Shown here: piece by piece, positions 63,120 through 64,000 of the stretch | How the letters are laid out: the number at the start of each line of letters is the position of its first letter | How positions within the stretch are numbered: position 1 is the stretch's first letter | Assembly (NCBI GenBank): GCA_963843085.1 | Contig: CAWJJG010000010.1 | Location: 186,001 to 250,000 of the forward strand | Source: DASUPK01 sp963843085 | GTDB taxonomy: Bacteria > Actinomycetota > Thermoleophilia > Solirubrobacterales > 70-9 | Length of the DNA stretch: 64,000 bases | Direction of reading: 5' to 3' | Made by a program: the position numbers and the translations under genes | The notes under the pieces: generated by a model | The model's database searches: none | Told to the model about the DNA's origin: nothing | Seen by the model: the letters and a program-made list of their open reading frames with translations, nothing else

Positions 63120-63704
63120 ATGTCAACGAGACTCAAGCTCGTTCTCGCGCTTGGCGCCCTGACCCTGCTCCCGGCCGCTGCCGCTCAGGCCGCAACGACT
63201 GAACAACCCGCCACGTTCATCGGTGCGAACATCACCCCAACCTGCACCTCGGGCACCGGGGAATTTCCATGTGAGCCGGGGCAGGTCTATCCCAGCCGCC
63301 GTATTCAAGTCCACGAAAGTTGTGACACCGGCATGCCGGGCCATCCTCAGGGCATCCTTTCCACCCCCAGCCCCCCCAACGTCTTGGACCCCGGCAAGTA
63401 CGACGGGGTGGTCAACGGAAGTGAGGCCGACGGCGCCAGTGTGCACCTCACGGACCAAACCGGCAATGGGACTTACATATTCGATTTTGACCTTTCCCCC
63501 AATCAAGCTTCATTCACAGGGGAAATGTCGATTCTTAGCACCGGCGCTACAGGAGATACGGGGGATTATTCCGTAACCGGGCAACGCACTCTTGGCCCGA
63601 TACCCGGGTGCGGCGGGCCGGCCAAGAAGAAGTGCAAGAAGAAGCGGGGCAAGAAGTCCGAGGCCCAGTTCGCGAAGAAGAAGAAGTGCAAGAAGAAGCA
63701 CTGA
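63120..63704 (+). CDS. Small secreted protein with Lys/Cys-rich C-terminal tail
   Basis: 194 residues from ATG 63120 with GGAGGAATTG upstream. Signal peptide LKLVLALGALTLLPAAAAQA. The mature part (residues 24-160) is predicted beta-rich, with two Cys near TCTSGTGEFPCEPG. The last ~30 residues are almost all Lys and Cys (KKKCKKKRGKKSEAQFAKKK). The middle (about 63290-63560) is clearly lower in GC than the rest of the window, which could mean recent transfer. Function unknown. Confidence 0.68.
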   Translation: MSTRLKLVLALGALTLLPAAAAQAATTEQPATFIGANITPTCTSGTGEFPCEPGQVYPSRRIQVHESCDTGMPGHPQGILSTPSPPNVLDPGKYDGVVNGSEADGASVHLTDQTGNGTYIFDFDLSPNQASFTGEMSILSTGATGDTGDYSVTGQRTLGPIPGCGGPAKKKCKKKRGKKSEAQFAKKKKCKKKH

Positions 63705-63736
63705 GCCCGGTTGGGGCTGAAGCGATGATTGGGCGA

Positions 63737-63761
63737 CTTACTGGCGCATAGCGCCAGTAAG
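63737..63761. terminator. Perfect palindromic bidirectional terminator with ATA loop
   Basis: CTTACTGGCGC (63737-63747) is an exact match to GCGCCAGTAAG (63751-63761) around ATA. It is between the tail-protein gene and the convergent partial gene at the window edge. The GC-ATA-GC loop is shared with the hairpin at 8541. Confidence 0.7.
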
Positions 63762-63833
63762 GCGCCAAGGACGCCGATATCGGTGCCTAGTGCCGCTACG
63801 GCTCTTATCTCCTCCTGTTGATTCTCTGAGGAG

Positions 63834-64000
63834 CTACTCGGCCCGCTGGTAGACCTGGACGCGGACGCCCTCCGGGCCGACACCCTCGTCCTTGACGAGG
63901 TCAAGCTTGATCCGGCCGATCCCCTCGGGGTAGAGCCGCTTGCCGGAGCCGAGGATCGTGGGGAAGACCATCAGCCGCAGCTCGTCGACCAGGTCGTTCT
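63834..64000 (-). CDS. RibD C-terminal/dihydrofolate-reductase-like protein, C-terminal part
   Basis: The frame is open from the window edge to TAG at 63834. The visible 54 residues read NDLVDELRLMVFPTILGSGK, then RLYPEGIGRIKLDLVKDEGV, ending QVYQRAE. This is the last segment of the bacterial RibD_C/DHFR-like family (YyaP/YwjB-type), where ILGSGKRLY is characteristic. The start lies outside the window. Such proteins bind NADPH; role unassigned. Confidence 0.72.
   Translation of the reverse strand, partial: NDLVDELRLMVFPTILGSGKRLYPEGIGRIKLDLVKDEGVGPEGVRVQVYQRAE

Overview
This is high-GC DNA from a Gram-positive-type bacterium, most likely an actinobacterium of the Thermoleophilia/Solirubrobacterales kind. 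That placement is inferred from the GC-rich codon use, frequent GTG/TTG starts, an LCP-family envelope protein, Tat and Sec secreted proteins with lysine-rich C-termini, DUF2294 (MpsC-like) proteins, and the gene set around ftsEX, ctpA, RNase R, smpB and ssrA. No rRNA, tRNA, CRISPR array, prophage or insertion sequence was seen. The only RNA gene found is tmRNA.

Layout. 0-8.5 kb: nucleotide-sugar and envelope genes (LCP protein, UDP-glucose dehydrogenase, two sugar-1-phosphate nucleotidyltransferases, phosphoglucose/phosphomannose isomerase), with arfB, adenosylhomocysteinase and a secreted sugar dehydrogenase. 8.5-20.4 kb: ComF, a CalB-type lipase, hpf-secA, an M28 peptidase, a methyltransferase, a frameshifted histidine kinase, prfB with its recoding site, and an ECF sigma/MGMT pair. 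20.4-28 kb: nadC, two SnoaL-like proteins, a GGDEF-EAL protein, an Fpg-type glycosylase, nadA and a secreted trypsin-like protease. 28.1-31 kb: a three-gene Mau-like cassette made of a MauE-MauD fusion, a Tat-exported cysteine-rich MauA-like protein and a CcdA/MauF-like protein fused to a propeller-like domain. 31-36.3 kb: split transketolase, two divergent DUF2294 genes, a STAS protein and an 800-base gap rich in stem-loops. 36.3-47 kb: ftsE-ftsX-ctpA-RNase R-smpB, a 979-residue scaffold-like protein, a second CalB-type lipase, a dehydrogenase and ssrA. 47-64 kb: transporters, hydrolases, methyltransferases, a SigJ-type sigma factor divergent from an MFS exporter, secreted RTX-type and S53 proteins, redox enzymes, and a partial RibD/DHFR-like gene at the edge.

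How the genes fit together. Ribosome rescue and hibernation are unusually well represented (arfB, hpf, prfB, RNase R, smpB, ssrA). Gene packing is tight. Same-strand neighbours often share NTGA or TGATG stop/start junctions, and at two of these the only plausible start is CTG. Four convergent pairs share a CTAG. Two apparent one-base C/G-run deletions (histidine kinase, zinc-ribbon gene) may be assembly errors. The strongest leads for undescribed biology are the recurrent Lys/Cys-rich tails on exported proteins and the Mau-like cassette.
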